A stretch of 56,878 nt of DNA, from positions 412,467 through 469,344 of the forward strand of contig BJOX01000215.1 in the NCBI GenBank assembly GCA_009731375.1. Reading direction: 5' to 3'. Origin of the DNA: Paulinella micropora (lineage: Eukaryota > Cercozoa > Imbricatea > Euglyphida). A program made the position numbers and the translations under genes. The notes under the pieces were generated by a model that was not told the DNA's origin, did no database searches, and worked only from the letters and a program-made list of their open reading frames with translations. The first letter of the stretch is position 1, and each line of letters starts with the position of its first letter. Below, one piece after another: positions 1-9,592 of this stretch.

Positions 1-202
1 GGAGAGGGACTCTCCTTTCTTGCTAGTTGTATTCTTTTCGGGAGTGGGGGTGGGTGCCCTTTCTCTTCACTCTCCTCCCCCCTTTGCGCGGACGTGGGCG
101 CGCTGGGTACTAGCGTAAGTCACAGGAACAGAAAAGTCTGCGTTCGCTTTTTGATAAAGCGCTGTTTCCGCTCTTATCAAAAAATCCAATAGAAATTCAT
201 AG

Positions 203-290
203 TTTTTTCACTGGCAATACCAGGGTTTTGCCCCCTTGGTACTCTATCACGCAGGCCTCTGCAATTTGAATACGGACTTGTCTGCGCACG
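203..290 (-). pseudogene. relic of the 3' end of an origin-binding-protein C-terminal domain gene
   Basis: The bases match the last 25 or so codons of the gene at 3065-4591, including the run that ends in the tract encoding EACxxEYxGG, but a frameshift and two stops break it. It shows that a further copy of this gene family once lay at the left edge. The rest of 1-438 holds no gene that I can support. Three overlapping AATAAA signals (reverse strand, 342-355) lie about 85-97 bases past the stop of the gene ending at 439 and are a likely polyadenylation signal for it. Confidence 0.5.
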
Positions 291-438
291 TAAGTACGAA
301 GGTGTAGACATTTTTTTAGAGAGCCAGCTCGAGAGAAAAGTTTTATTTATTTATTCGAAAAAAGGGCATATGTGTGCATTCTCTGTAAAAAGGGGGGTGA
401 GTACGGAACACGTAAAAACGTGGGTTTCTTTCCCTTGG

Positions 439-2178
439 TCATTGGTAATTCCCTGCGGGGGGGTAGGAGGAGAGTGCGCAATCTTCTGCGATTTGAAAGG
501 CGTCTGTGCCCTGCAGCATGTCGGGCTTCAATTTATAATGAGAGAATATATAATCGCCTTCTCTGAATCGACCATCAGGACGCCCTGGGTTGATCGTGCG
601 GATTAGCTGGCAAGGCAACATAGCTCGAAGAACCTTTGCACTTTGGCTAATCGCATGTTGGGCAGGTAGGCTTTGGTGCGGGTTGGCTTTGAGCAGGTCG
701 GTGACGTAGCTGCTGGGCTTCCATTTGGCTACGACTCGTGGCAGCGCCACGAGTATCCGACGCAGGCAATCTGTGATTGCAGGCAGATCTAAGTCTAGCG
801 TTGTCAGCCCGAGTCCGTCTGAGTGAGCCCCCTTATGTATGTCGAGGGTGAGAGCTTGGAGAAGAGCAGAAACAGCTGTTGCAACGGGCAGGATAGCTGT
901 ATGTTGATCAAAAAGGAGGGCAAGGAGGCTGCCTGGCTTGTGCTCCTGTCGGCATATCTCATGTAGATTGAATTCTCGTAGGAGCTTGAGCAGACGACAG
1001 CGAAAAGCAAAGTCTGTCTGTTCACATTTGCGTACCGTGTCCCAGTCTGGTCGTAGTTTAGGGAACGCCGCCGCAAAAACGAATAGAGCTTTCTTGTCAG
1101 CGAGCAGTTCCTGTGCGATGTCTGGGTTCTTGGAACTGAGAGTGCGCTCCTCCTCGTTTAATAGTCCGCTGGACAGACGCTTGGCTTCTTCCGCAATCTG
1201 TGCTTGTGTGATCACGTCCTCCTCCTCTTCTTCCTGGTTTGTATTGCCTGGCTCAGACTCTGTCTGAGCCAGGTGTTTGCGCCGTGCATTGTAGGCTGCG
1301 ACCAGTCTCCGCTCGGTCTCTTGTAAATGGTATTTAAGCATCAAACTATGCCTAGCTTTGGCGGATGGGGTCTTCTGTTTAGAGAAGTCAATACTCAGAT
1401 CTGCTTGCGGGGCCTTGCGGCTTGCAGGACGGGCCTTGCGGCCTGCAGGTCGTGCTCGTTTGGCGGGGACTATTTCCGCTGAGACAGACACTGCTTGAGC
1501 TAGCTTGCGGCGGCGCCCCTTCTTGGGGGTCTTTGCTGGCACTGACTCCGTCTTGCCATCCTGTGCTTTCTTATCCTCCTCTTTTTGCACATTTTGTTTT
1601 CTTTTTTTCGCGGGAGTTGAGCGTGAGCGCTCGGCCGAGGAATGCAGGACTCCGCGTCCCAGCGAGAAAAGATGCTGCTGTCTAGACTCCCCGCGATGGG
1701 CATTTGCCAGGGTAGCTCTGCTAGCCCCTGCGACATGTAAGGGCGCAGGAAATTGCACAGGCGCGCAGCCCCACGCGCGGCGACGTGGCCGACGTAGGCA
1801 ATCTTCTCCGACGTCAGAAACTCTTTGAAACACAGGTTAGCCGAACCGGGCATTATTACGTAATTGTAGGGGTGGTCGACACCCCCCCCATCGTTTGGGA
1901 ACGATGTGGTCAATGTGCCACTTGGGTGCGCCAGGCATGAAATAAGGGGCCAGCCGCGCTTGCCACTTATTTTCCAGGACCCAGCGGCGGGCCTGGGGCG
2001 TGCTGACCGGACGCCGCGCGTTTGCTAGTGACATGGTGCCCAAATAGACAGGACGCAGCCCCTGCAGGTGCTTATTGTTTTTTTTAACTGCCAAGTTTTG
2101 GAGCTTAGCGCACAGTGCCTGTTGCGTTTCCGCCGAGTCTGCGAGCCGGAAGTCCTCTTCGGTAGGCAGCGCCTCCAT
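439..2178 (-). pseudogene. HNH endonuclease fused to origin-binding-helicase C-terminal domain (two frameshifts)
   Basis: Read from ATG 2178 (MEALPTEEDF). The N-terminal part is an HNH nuclease: the KWHIDHIVP motif with a following GG-VDHPYNYV block gives the DH...N metal and catalytic pattern. A Lys/Arg-rich linker with nuclear-localisation-like runs (PAKKRKQ, PKKGRRRK) follows, then about 290 residues that match the C-terminal third of the helicase at 15727-18183, for example CRLLKLLREFNLHEIC. Two shifts break the frame. One is at the eight-base C run near 1886-1893; the copy at 2560-3010 reads straight through this place. The other is a single missing C near 1634, which the copy at 11521 still has. 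Without the shifts the HNH and helicase-C parts form one protein. The last 464 codons (1833-439) stay open. Function is inferred: a DNA-cutting enzyme steered by a replicator-binding domain. Confidence 0.65.
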
Positions 2179-2235
2179 CCTTTCTGAGCTTTTGCTGCGC
2201 CCTTTGTCCTTTGTGCGTGTGTGTGTGGGGGTGTG

Positions 2236-2262
2236 GGGAGGCGCCCCCCCCCCCTCCCCCGC
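2236..2262. promoter_or_regulatory. GC-palindromic homopolymer tract upstream of the HNH gene
   Basis: G-rich stretch meeting GGCGCC followed by a long C run, 58-84 bases upstream of ATG 2178. It is one member of a recurrent class of dG/dC tracts next to start codons here. A promoter role is inferred from position only. Confidence 0.4.
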
Positions 2263-2399
2263 CCCTCCCTCCCTCCCATCCCTCTCCTTACAGGAGTGGC
2301 GAGGGAGGGAGGGAGGGGCGGGGGAGGGGGGAGTCCCTGCAAGCCTTGCCAAGGTTGACTCAAGTTGTCAACCTTGTCTGAATGCGGTAAAACGAGGAG

Positions 2400-3010
2400 G
2401 AGAAGGGGCGCGACCTGGTGCGGCCGGCTTTGTGAACAAGGACACGTTTCCAAAGTGACGGACGGCCTTTCGTTGATTCTTTTGAGCTGGGCCGATTGGC
2501 GCTGTACCAAAAACAAAGGAAAGACTGTGTCTTGCACACCCCCCTTGGCGGGTATGGGACGCGCTCAGTTTTCTCTGAACTGCTCGTCAGAACGCTCTCG
2601 GTTTACTATGCGCAGTAGCTTCCAGGGGAGTAGGGTTTGCAGCAGGCGCGCACTGGCAGCGGGAAAAGATGCTGCTGCCTAGACTCCCCGCGACGTGGCA
2701 GATGTGCGCTAAGCTCCAAAACTGGGGTCAGAAACTCTTTGAACCACAGGTTAGCCGAACCGTGCATTAATAATATCACGTAATTGTAGGGGTGGTCGAC
2801 ACCTCCTCTACAATTACGTGATACGATGTGGTCAATGTGCCACTTGGGTGAGCCGGGCATGAAATAAGGGGCCAGACGCGCCTGCCATTTATTGTCCAAG
2901 ACCTAGCGCGCGGGGCTGGCTCGTGCTGACTGGACTCCGCGCGTTTGCTAGTGACATCGTGCCCATGCAAACAGGGCGCAGCCCCTGCAGGTGCTTCTTA
3001 TTTGACTTGA
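2400..3010 (-). pseudogene. mosaic fragments: second HNH copy joined to helicase-C and N-terminal pieces
   Basis: Three pieces are joined. Bases 2970-2690 encode an HNH domain in one frame (KWHIDHIV, then GGVDHPYNYVI), which confirms the uninterrupted reading missing from the neighbouring copy. Bases 2660-2545 match the helicase C-terminal domain (compare 3196-3275). Bases 2500-2425 match the N-terminal part of the gene at 3065-4591 (compare 4395-4470). The joins keep no common frame, so this is a recombination relic. A 16-base inverted repeat (2774-2789 with 2808-2823) lies between the HNH DHIV and GGVDHP blocks. Confidence 0.6.
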
Positions 3011-3064
3011 TTGGTTTTGAAACTTAACGAATTTAATAAAAATGCATGGTTTATTCACTGTCAA

Positions 3065-4591
3065 TTACCAGTTCCGGCCCACCCCCCAGTACTCTAGCGT
3101 GCAAGCTTCGGTGATTTCGAATGCAGACTTGCCCTGAACAGTGTCTGGCACTAGTTCATACCGCGAGAATGTCATGCGGTTTGCTGTGAATTGCCCGTCA
3201 GAACGGGCTGGGTTGACTATGCGCAGTAGCTTGCAGGGGAGTAGGGTTTGCAGCAGGCGTGCACTGGCAGCGAGAGCATGCTGTGTCGGCAGAGTCCCCG
3301 GGGGGTCTGCCTTTAGCATGGCTGTGACATAAGCGCTGGGTGACCAAGGTATGTGCGGAAAAAGAAGCAAAATGTGGCGCAGTGCTTGTGTGATGCGTGG
3401 AAGGTCCAATTTGAGGGTAGTGAGCTGAAGCTGGGAGGCATGCTTGTTTAGGTTAAGCTGAAGGAACACCAAAAGAAAGGCCAGATTGCTGGCGAGGCAT
3501 AGAGAAGCCGAAGACTCTGCCTGCTTTTGCCAGATTTCCTGGACAGTACTGTCGCGAAATAATTTGAGCAGCTGGCAGCGTTTGACGAAATTCGTGCGTT
3601 GACAGTCACTGACAAATCCTGGATCTGCCTGCAGGTTGGGGAACGTGTTACGAAACAGGAGCAGCGCGTGTTCGTCGGGAGTCTTTGCCGCAGCCGGCAG
3701 CAGCGCCAGCGTCCCGCCATCCTGTGCTTTCTTGTCATCCTCTTGTGCTTGCGCTTTTGGTTTTCTTTTTTTCGCGGGAGCTGTTTCCGCCGAGCGGCGG
3801 CGGCGGGCTGAACGGCGTTTGAGAGCGCGCCGATCGCGTTGAGCGCGCAGCTCTTTGAGTTGGCGGAGGATCTGGATGTGTTGGTGGATTGTGTGCATGA
3901 AGGTGGTCTCGGCGAGGAAGCCTGTCAGCCTGCTGGAGCAGACCTCCTCGACGACTCGGGGCGCCGCGCCTGGGCGCCGAGTGGCCATCTGCCGAAAGCG
4001 AAAGCTGTCGGGAGGAAGCTCTTCCCGCAGATAGGCGTCATCGCTGAGGGGAGGGGGTTCGTCGTCGTCGGAGTCGGGCGGGCGCCGGCGCGGCCTGCCA
4101 CGCCGACCGCTGTAGATCTGGTGGAGCCTGGGGCTGGGCATAAAAAGAATTTCTCGTCTGACGTAATTGAGGTCAAGCCAGGGCTTGGCTTGAAGCATGC
4201 CATAGAATATCAGCGTGGCGCGCCGGTCAAGCTCTTCCACGTGCGTGAGCGCGTGGAGCTGCTGGACAATGCCCCGGAAGGCTTGGCATACACGCGCGAG
4301 TCTGGCGGCTTGTCGGTAGTAGGCCGCGCGGGCCGCGGGGCCAGTCTTTGGTGCTTCCACGCCCAGCAGGGCGACCGCGACCTGGCGCAGAAGCGGTGCA
4401 CACAGGATACGTTCCAAAGTGACGGGCGGCCTTGCGCTGATTCTGTTGAGCTGGGCCAATTGGTGCTCGAGGTCTGCTCGATTCAGCCGGCGTCTTTTAA
4501 AAGGCGGGGGCAAAACCGCCGGGCCACCTATTCTGGCCTGCAGCTGCAACGCGGCCTTGAGTAGCTTGCCCGCTGCGATCGGGCCTGGCAT
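3065..4591 (-). CDS. variant protein with origin-binding-helicase C-terminal domain, 508 aa
   Basis: Intact ORF from ATG 4591. Residues 1-260 are not recognised: a basic start (PPFKRRRLNRADLE), a helical stretch and an acidic-proline patch. A highly basic linker follows (RRALKRRSARRRRS, then PAKKRKPKAQ), and residues 300-508 match the C-terminal domain shared by the helicase at 15727-18183 and the HNH fusion at 439-2178. It therefore lacks both helicase and HNH catalytic parts and could be a DNA-binding competitor or regulator at the replication origin; that is inference. AATAAA lies 12 bases past the stop on the coding strand. A long G run (about 4718-4742) lies 125-155 bases upstream. The linker repeats the KKAQDG motif of the HNH copy. 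Confidence 0.65.
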   Translation of the reverse strand: MPGPIAAGKLLKAALQLQARIGGPAVLPPPFKRRRLNRADLEHQLAQLNRISARPPVTLERILCAPLLRQVAVALLGVEAPKTGPAARAAYYRQAARLARVCQAFRGIVQQLHALTHVEELDRRATLIFYGMLQAKPWLDLNYVRREILFMPSPRLHQIYSGRRGRPRRRPPDSDDDEPPPLSDDAYLREELPPDSFRFRQMATRRPGAAPRVVEEVCSSRLTGFLAETTFMHTIHQHIQILRQLKELRAQRDRRALKRRSARRRRSAETAPAKKRKPKAQAQEDDKKAQDGGTLALLPAAAKTPDEHALLLFRNTFPNLQADPGFVSDCQRTNFVKRCQLLKLFRDSTVQEIWQKQAESSASLCLASNLAFLLVFLQLNLNKHASQLQLTTLKLDLPRITQALRHILLLFPHIPWSPSAYVTAMLKADPPGTLPTQHALAASARLLQTLLPCKLLRIVNPARSDGQFTANRMTFSRYELVPDTVQGKSAFEITEACTLEYWGVGRNW

Positions 4592-4714
4592 GTGCTTGTG
4601 AATTTTTTATTTTATTATTTCTCTATTTCTTGTTTTGTGTTTTGATATCTTGCCGAGCTCTCTCCTTGTCGAGAAACGTGTGTCTAGGAGAGAGAGAAAG
4701 AGAAAGAGCGAGGG

Positions 4715-4800
4715 GCGGCGGGGGGGGGGGGGGGGGGGGGGGCTCCCNNNNNNNNNNCCTCCCCCTTCCCCTTCCCCCCCTCCCCCCTCCCTCCTGCTCT
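4715..4800. promoter_or_regulatory. G-tract with 10-base assembly gap and pyrimidine tract
   Basis: Purine (GA)n sequence, then a G run of more than 25, gap 4748-4757, then C/T-rich sequence ending in (CT)n. It lies between the start of the gene at 4591 and the end of the CoiA-like gene. The gap is at the homopolymer, so its true length is unknown. Confidence 0.4.
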
Positions 4801-4830
4801 CTCTCTCTCTCTCGCGCGCGCGTCGCTGTG

Positions 4831-5791
4831 TCATTCCCAAGTTAGCGACCCCTTGCTAGGCCCCTGCCTCGCAGAGCCTGGTGTGTAGCTTAAGACTGGC
4901 ATCGCGGCTGCCTCTTCGTCTGAAAGCCACGCGGGCAGACCCCCCTGAAGCAGTGGTTTCTTGATGCGTTCGACCGAGGGCTTGCGGCGCAGCCCTCGGC
5001 GAACCATGGCCTCGTACATCTCGCGGCCGCGAAGCTTGTCCGCGGGCTGTCCTTGAGCCAGAATCAGAGCATCTACAGCGCTTTGGCTTTTTCTGGCACA
5101 AGCAGCGCATTCTGCCATCGGTCGCCAGCAACTGGTGTCCTGCAATACGTAGCCCCCTTCTGCCCCGCCCGCTTGCGGGACAGGTCCGAGGCTGACCTCG
5201 AGTCCTGTCACCTGTGGAAAATTTATAAAAAGCCCGCCAGTGCTTTGCCTCCATGCGGCTGAGCGCGACAAAAGCCACGGGGCTTCCGCGCTTATCTAGT
5301 ATAGTGACGTCGGGCTTGTACTTGGCTTCCTCCTGCGTCAGGGCAATTCGACCTTGAGCCAGAGAGCCAAGTGCTTTCTGTAGCACTGCGCTGCACTCTT
5401 CGAAGCTTTTCCGCTGGGCTAGGCGGCAGGCTTGCGCGGAACGGCACGTCGGCCACACAAAAGTAATTCTTGGCAGATTGGCCTGAATAAACTTCATGGC
5501 TAACATTTTTTGAAGCTCCTGCACGCTGTGAGCTCTGGCGTCTTCCAGCTCCAGCGGGGCCACGTGTCTGAAGTGTGGGAGGCTCTTGCCATCCGTGGAC
5601 GCAGGCACGATGGTCAGCGGCTTTTTGCATTGTGGGCAGGTAAGCCTGCCGCAGTGCCATAACTCCTGGTTCGACAGCGCTTCTTGTGTAGTCACAAGGC
5701 GTTCGGGCTCCGCTCCCCTGTTCCACACAAGGCATGCGAGCGGTACAGACAAGCCTTGTGTTTCTGTTGCCAAAGAGTGTCGTAGATCCAT
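4831..5791 (-). pseudogene. CoiA-like (competence-type) nuclease, frameshifted
   Basis: Read from ATG 5791 (MDLRHS). It shows a zinc-knuckle-like CPQC near residue 50, then HFRHVAP, a helical segment, and YKPDVTILD followed by a beta strand. This order (CxxC, hFxH, RxDV) matches the CoiA/restriction-endonuclease-fold family. The usual acidic residue after the DV strand is not obvious (VAFVALS), so activity is doubtful. Near 5215-5250 the coding signal moves to another frame, which runs on to 4831 with a CxxC (AACARK); the original frame turns into low-complexity Arg/Gly. I infer one frameshift. A GC-palindromic tract lies 64-94 bases upstream. The family assignment rests on motif order only. 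Confidence 0.45.
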
Positions 5792-5854
5792 CTGATGCAC
5801 GTTTCTGAGAGGTGAGGCGTGTCCCCCCCTCCTCCCCTTGTTTGAGACGAGCAA

Positions 5855-5885
5855 GGGGGGGGGGGGGGGGGGCGCCCCCCCCCCC
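5855..5885. promoter_or_regulatory. dG18-GCGC-dC tract, near-perfect palindrome
   Basis: An uninterrupted G run (about 18) meets GCGC and a C run of about 11. It lies 64-94 bases upstream of the CoiA-like start (5791). A TTTATT (AATAAA on the minus strand) at 5952-5957 probably ends the kinase transcript, so this space holds both a 3' end and a candidate promoter. Confidence 0.45.
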
Positions 5886-6013
5886 ATCTGACTTGTCCTT
5901 CTCCTCTTGCCCCCCCGAGAGACCCGGAACAAGGTGCCCAAGAACAAGCATGTTTTATTGTTCCTGTCAGAATTACAAGCTTTGTCTAATTGTTTTTTGG
6001 TTTTTGTATGTTA

Positions 6014-8494
6014 TTAGCGCGCCCTCGTCCCCCACGCTAATTTTAGAAAAAGGAAAAGCGGCTCGAGACTGCTCTCTGCTGTCGAGCCCTGTTTATTTGA
6101 AGCCTTTGCGACTTTGGACAGCAACTTATGGGCCACACGGGTTGTTAGGCCTAGCGTTTGTGCTACCCCGGGGGCGGCGCCAAACGTCTCTTTCCAGTTT
6201 ACTTTTAGTTCCCTCTGAAGCGCCATAATGCGCAACGGAGACAGCGCCATGTCATACTCAAATTTCGTGGGGAAGCATCTCTCGGCGGCTCCGTTTGCCA
6301 GCAAGGACAAGTAGAATATGACCGCGAGCTCGAAGCAGTTTTGGGTGGGCAGTTTTTTGGCGAGTTCCTCGCGCGCCACGCGGGTAAGCCTCTGCTTTTG
6401 CAGCTGGACAAGGAGCTTGGGTTCCAAAAGGCGGACTCTGACCACAGGTTCGTTGCCGAACATGTAACTGTAGACCGCTACGTACGTCGGGTCCCAGGTG
6501 CCGAAATAGAAGAACGGGAGTTCTATGGCCTCTTTAGCCTTGCTCAGAGACCATTGCAGCAGCGCATGGGCGTACCGATACATGAGCCAAAACAGTTGTA
6601 TCCAAGCTTTGGTGGTAATCACTCTCTTCTCTGCAGGAGGGTCTTTTTCTGCAGCCATCCCATATTTTTGTACCAGAGCGCCCTCGTCGTCGGGCTGGGT
6701 GTAGCAGAGCAGGAACCACTCCCAACGACGAGTGCGTGTGCTGGTTCGCGCTTGGGGTCTGTATTCGCACCATGAGCGCGTCTCACTAGCTCCGATTTTG
6801 TACGCACACAGAAAATCATTCCATGCCAGATAATCATCTATGCCATCATCAGTGTCTTCTTCCACTGGAATAAAAAAAAACGTGACGACATTGGTGCGTT
6901 TTGATTCTTCCTTTTCTTTACAAAACACAATTGGATCGGCGGGAAAGCCCCTGTTGCAATCGAATCCTTGCCCGGGATTGAGTTCAATGTAATGATCCAA
7001 CGCGCTGCTGACCAATTGATATCCCTGGAGCCAGCTGGGTACTGCATCCTTGTCGCCGGGTGTTTGCAGACCTTTCAATAAATCTCCGATGCCGATGCTT
7101 TTTTTGGCATCGGGGGGTTGGGCCCTTCCACATGTTTCGCATTTAAAGACTTCGCGCAAAAGTGCCGTGTATTGCTCGGCCGCAACGGTCATCTCCGTCC
7201 CCTTCGTGGTTAGCGAGTAGTCGTGTAAGGTCTGAAACTCTGGGGTATATGCACCCGAGAGCCCCGAATGAACCCAGGACAGGCTGTCACGGTCGGATTG
7301 GGTCCTTAATACATAATGGGCTACCATGTCCAGAAAAGAAAAGTATGAGCTTTCGTTGGGGAACCGTAAATTTGCTGTCAAGGCTATAGCTTCCTTTAAG
7401 AGATCCTGATTTTTCTGTCTGGCTTTTTTAGCTAGCAGCGAGAGCTCATCCCGTAATACTTGTGTACCTTCTTGGAAAGCCTCTTGTCCCTGAGTTGTGC
7501 GTGCCAAACTTTTGTTGCCGTTGGCAAGCAAAGTGGCAAATACGCCAAGGCTCAGTGCGTCGCACAGTGATTTCTTTTTTCCCTCGTACACAAGGTCGCT
7601 CATCAACTGCAGTGAGCGAAGGCTTAGCTCGCTGGCAGATGCGTTAACACTCAGTTCGTACAGCCCTGCATCTCCAAAGACAACACTCACATTAATACTA
7701 TCCGAGGGCTTCTTGTACACGAGTAAATTAGACGGCTTTAAATCGACCAGCAGTGCATCGCAACGGCGTAAATCTCTACTTTTCAGCCTTTTCTCAAAAA
7801 GCTTTGTGTACCTTTGTACCGTGACGTAAGCTGCTTTCCAGGCAGCAATGCGCTCGTCCGTGTTGGAACTCCTTTTCACCAAGAAAGCCTTCAGGTCACC
7901 CTCTTTTGCGTAGCTAGAATCTTCGCAAAATAAGTAAATCGAATGCCCAACTTTCTCGATCCGCAGTTTCAGTGCGTGAGATGTTTTTGCAATAATTGCT
8001 TCAGTTTCTTTTTTCAGTCTTTGGAAGCACTGTGTTGCGAGGCCCAGTTTTGTAGTTTTGATTATGCTCCCGAATGATTTTGCAAGGTAAAATCTAAATT
8101 CTTTTATGGCAGATATTGCATTTATCGCTGTGTACGTGGTATCTCCGCAGGCGCCAATTCCAGCGTGCCTCATAGCGTTGTTCCATGCAACTCGCTCTTT
8201 AGCGCGATTCTCGCTGTCGTAAGTAAAGAAGCCAAAACGATATACTTTCTCTGGCTTTTTCTCATCACAAAAGACAATGTTGTACGAGCCCTGCGCGAGC
8301 CAGCCGGGCCTTGTGCCATCATTACTTGGAAAATCACACTTGTTGGGGTCTTGACATGAAATCACATGGGCCTGTGCTCTTTGCCTTAGGACTCGTTTCA
8401 GTTCTTTTAGCAAAAAATCGAGATCCTTCGTCGTCGTTTCCGTTACAGCAGGGTCGCTGGCCCCGACCGAAGAAAGCCTCTGCTGTTCGTCCAT
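6014..8494 (-). CDS. tandem protein kinase / pseudokinase, 826 aa
   Basis: Start chosen at ATG 8494; the ORF opens 12 bases earlier only at GTG. The N-terminal kinase domain shows a glycine-loop-like LAQGSYNIVF, a lysine in the next strand (KVYRF), a catalytic-loop-like VDLKPSNLLV and a metal-binding FGDAG. HRD is replaced by LVD, so the catalytic Asp and the K-x-x-N pattern remain while His-Arg is lost. A second, more worn copy starts near residue 500: PIVFCKEKEE and a following AWNDFLCAYKIGA block repeat the VFCDEKKPEK and AWNNAMRHAGIG blocks of the first. No second DLKPSN or DFG is visible, which suggests a pseudokinase. Serine/threonine kinase activity is inferred. GC content is clearly lower than in the 26-52 kb genes. 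Confidence 0.7.
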   Translation of the reverse strand: MDEQQRLSSVGASDPAVTETTTKDLDFLLKELKRVLRQRAQAHVISCQDPNKCDFPSNDGTRPGWLAQGSYNIVFCDEKKPEKVYRFGFFTYDSENRAKERVAWNNAMRHAGIGACGDTTYTAINAISAIKEFRFYLAKSFGSIIKTTKLGLATQCFQRLKKETEAIIAKTSHALKLRIEKVGHSIYLFCEDSSYAKEGDLKAFLVKRSSNTDERIAAWKAAYVTVQRYTKLFEKRLKSRDLRRCDALLVDLKPSNLLVYKKPSDSINVSVVFGDAGLYELSVNASASELSLRSLQLMSDLVYEGKKKSLCDALSLGVFATLLANGNKSLARTTQGQEAFQEGTQVLRDELSLLAKKARQKNQDLLKEAIALTANLRFPNESSYFSFLDMVAHYVLRTQSDRDSLSWVHSGLSGAYTPEFQTLHDYSLTTKGTEMTVAAEQYTALLREVFKCETCGRAQPPDAKKSIGIGDLLKGLQTPGDKDAVPSWLQGYQLVSSALDHYIELNPGQGFDCNRGFPADPIVFCKEKEESKRTNVVTFFFIPVEEDTDDGIDDYLAWNDFLCAYKIGASETRSWCEYRPQARTSTRTRRWEWFLLCYTQPDDEGALVQKYGMAAEKDPPAEKRVITTKAWIQLFWLMYRYAHALLQWSLSKAKEAIELPFFYFGTWDPTYVAVYSYMFGNEPVVRVRLLEPKLLVQLQKQRLTRVAREELAKKLPTQNCFELAVIFYLSLLANGAAERCFPTKFEYDMALSPLRIMALQRELKVNWKETFGAAPGVAQTLGLTTRVAHKLLSKVAKASNKQGSTAESSLEPLFLFLKLAWGTRAR

Positions 8495-8824
8495 TAAGCT
8501 AGGCACAATTAAAAAAAACCAGTCAAGCCAAAAGCCAATCTCCTCTCCCTCTCGTTTCCCTTTCTTTTTTTATTTATATTAAATTGTTGAAACTTTCTGA
8601 ACCTCTTGGCGCGCATCGCACCCTCCCCCCCTTTTTTTTTCTCCGGAAAATACGCACCCATGTCCGTTGGGGGGGGGGGGGCACACCCCCCCCCCCCCCC
8701 CCGGGCGGGGNNNNNNNNNNTCTCCGGAAAATACGCACCCATGTCCGTTGGGGGGGGGGGGGCACACCCCCCCCCCCTCGCGCTGGCGCGAGGGAAATTA
8801 AACAACAACAACAAGAAAGAAAGA
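8495..8824. promoter_or_regulatory. divergent intergenic region with duplicated G/C tract unit
   Basis: Lies between the kinase (minus) and the gene at 8825 (plus). A unit of about 56-60 bases, made of TCCGGAAAATACGCACCCAT, a G run, CACAC and a C run, occurs twice (8641-8700 and 8721-8776) on either side of gap 8711-8720. The gap may hide more copies. AT-rich leader sequence flanks both starts. It could serve as a two-way promoter. Confidence 0.45.
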
Positions 8825-9592
8825 ATGTCTGTGCAACGGAGTTGCACAGGACCCAAGACCCGGGCGGCCAAGAGACGGCGCCTGGGGCTCGAGTCACAGG
8901 CGCGGGTCGGGCCGGGCCCAGCAGAAGCTCGTGCAGCGAGCACAGCCGACAGACTCTGCACCGAGGTGGCAACTCGTGTGCTGGCAGGCGACGCTACGGT
9001 GTATGCCCGGTGTGCGGATACGAGCTGGTCGTTGCTGGACACGCTCGTATCGGCGCACCGCTTCCCCGAGGGCCCGCAGCCGTGGCATGCTGTGAGCCCG
9101 ACGGAATTTTGGCGGGTGGAGCAAGCAGTCGCGGCAGGCCACTTGGCGGTCCGCGTGGTAGCGACGCTGCTGCCGCCCTTCCTGGCACAGATTTGCAGGG
9201 ACTATCTTGCGCCCGCCGCCGTGGACGACGTGGACGCGAAGGCGTGGCTTGCACTACCCCGGGAGGGCCGGCAGGAACTCTACACAGTCACGCGCATGCC
9301 AGCTATGGCGTCACGGCCTCTTTTCTGCTACGAACTGAGCGACGACGAGATAGAGATGTGGGGCGACGAGTATGCTCTGAGGCGGAGCCTCAATAAAGCT
9401 CTGACGCTACCCTACTGTTCTGCTGTGCTCGAGTACATGGTAGCCCCCGGATGGTGGCCGATCCTACAGGCAGAGCACGAGCGGAGAGCCTGCCGGCATT
9501 TGCAAGAACAGGCGGCTGTCCACAACGAACGGCTGGCTCGACTCCGTGAGGCCGTCGAGTCGCTAGTACGCCGCGAGCTGTCTGAGCGCTAG
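8825..9592 (+). CDS. unknown basic-N-terminus protein, 255 aa
   Basis: ATG 8825 follows an A-rich leader. The N-terminus is basic (AAKRRRLG, nuclear-localisation-like), followed by a helical domain with WHAVSPTEFWRVEQAV and a Leu/Pro-rich block. I do not recognise the family. The TAG at 9590 may be premature, because the same frame stays open to 9913 with sensible coding content, and another frame then takes over. See the next entry. Confidence 0.5.
   Translation: MSVQRSCTGPKTRAAKRRRLGLESQARVGPGPAEARAASTADRLCTEVATRVLAGDATVYARCADTSWSLLDTLVSAHRFPEGPQPWHAVSPTEFWRVEQAVAAGHLAVRVVATLLPPFLAQICRDYLAPAAVDDVDAKAWLALPREGRQELYTVTRMPAMASRPLFCYELSDDEIEMWGDEYALRRSLNKALTLPYCSAVLEYMVAPGWWPILQAEHERRACRHLQEQAAVHNERLARLREAVESLVRRELSER

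Noticed and set aside
1422-1913. Plus-strand ORFs over the HNH and helicase-C copies
   Set aside because: They mirror the minus-strand genes, which carry the motifs.
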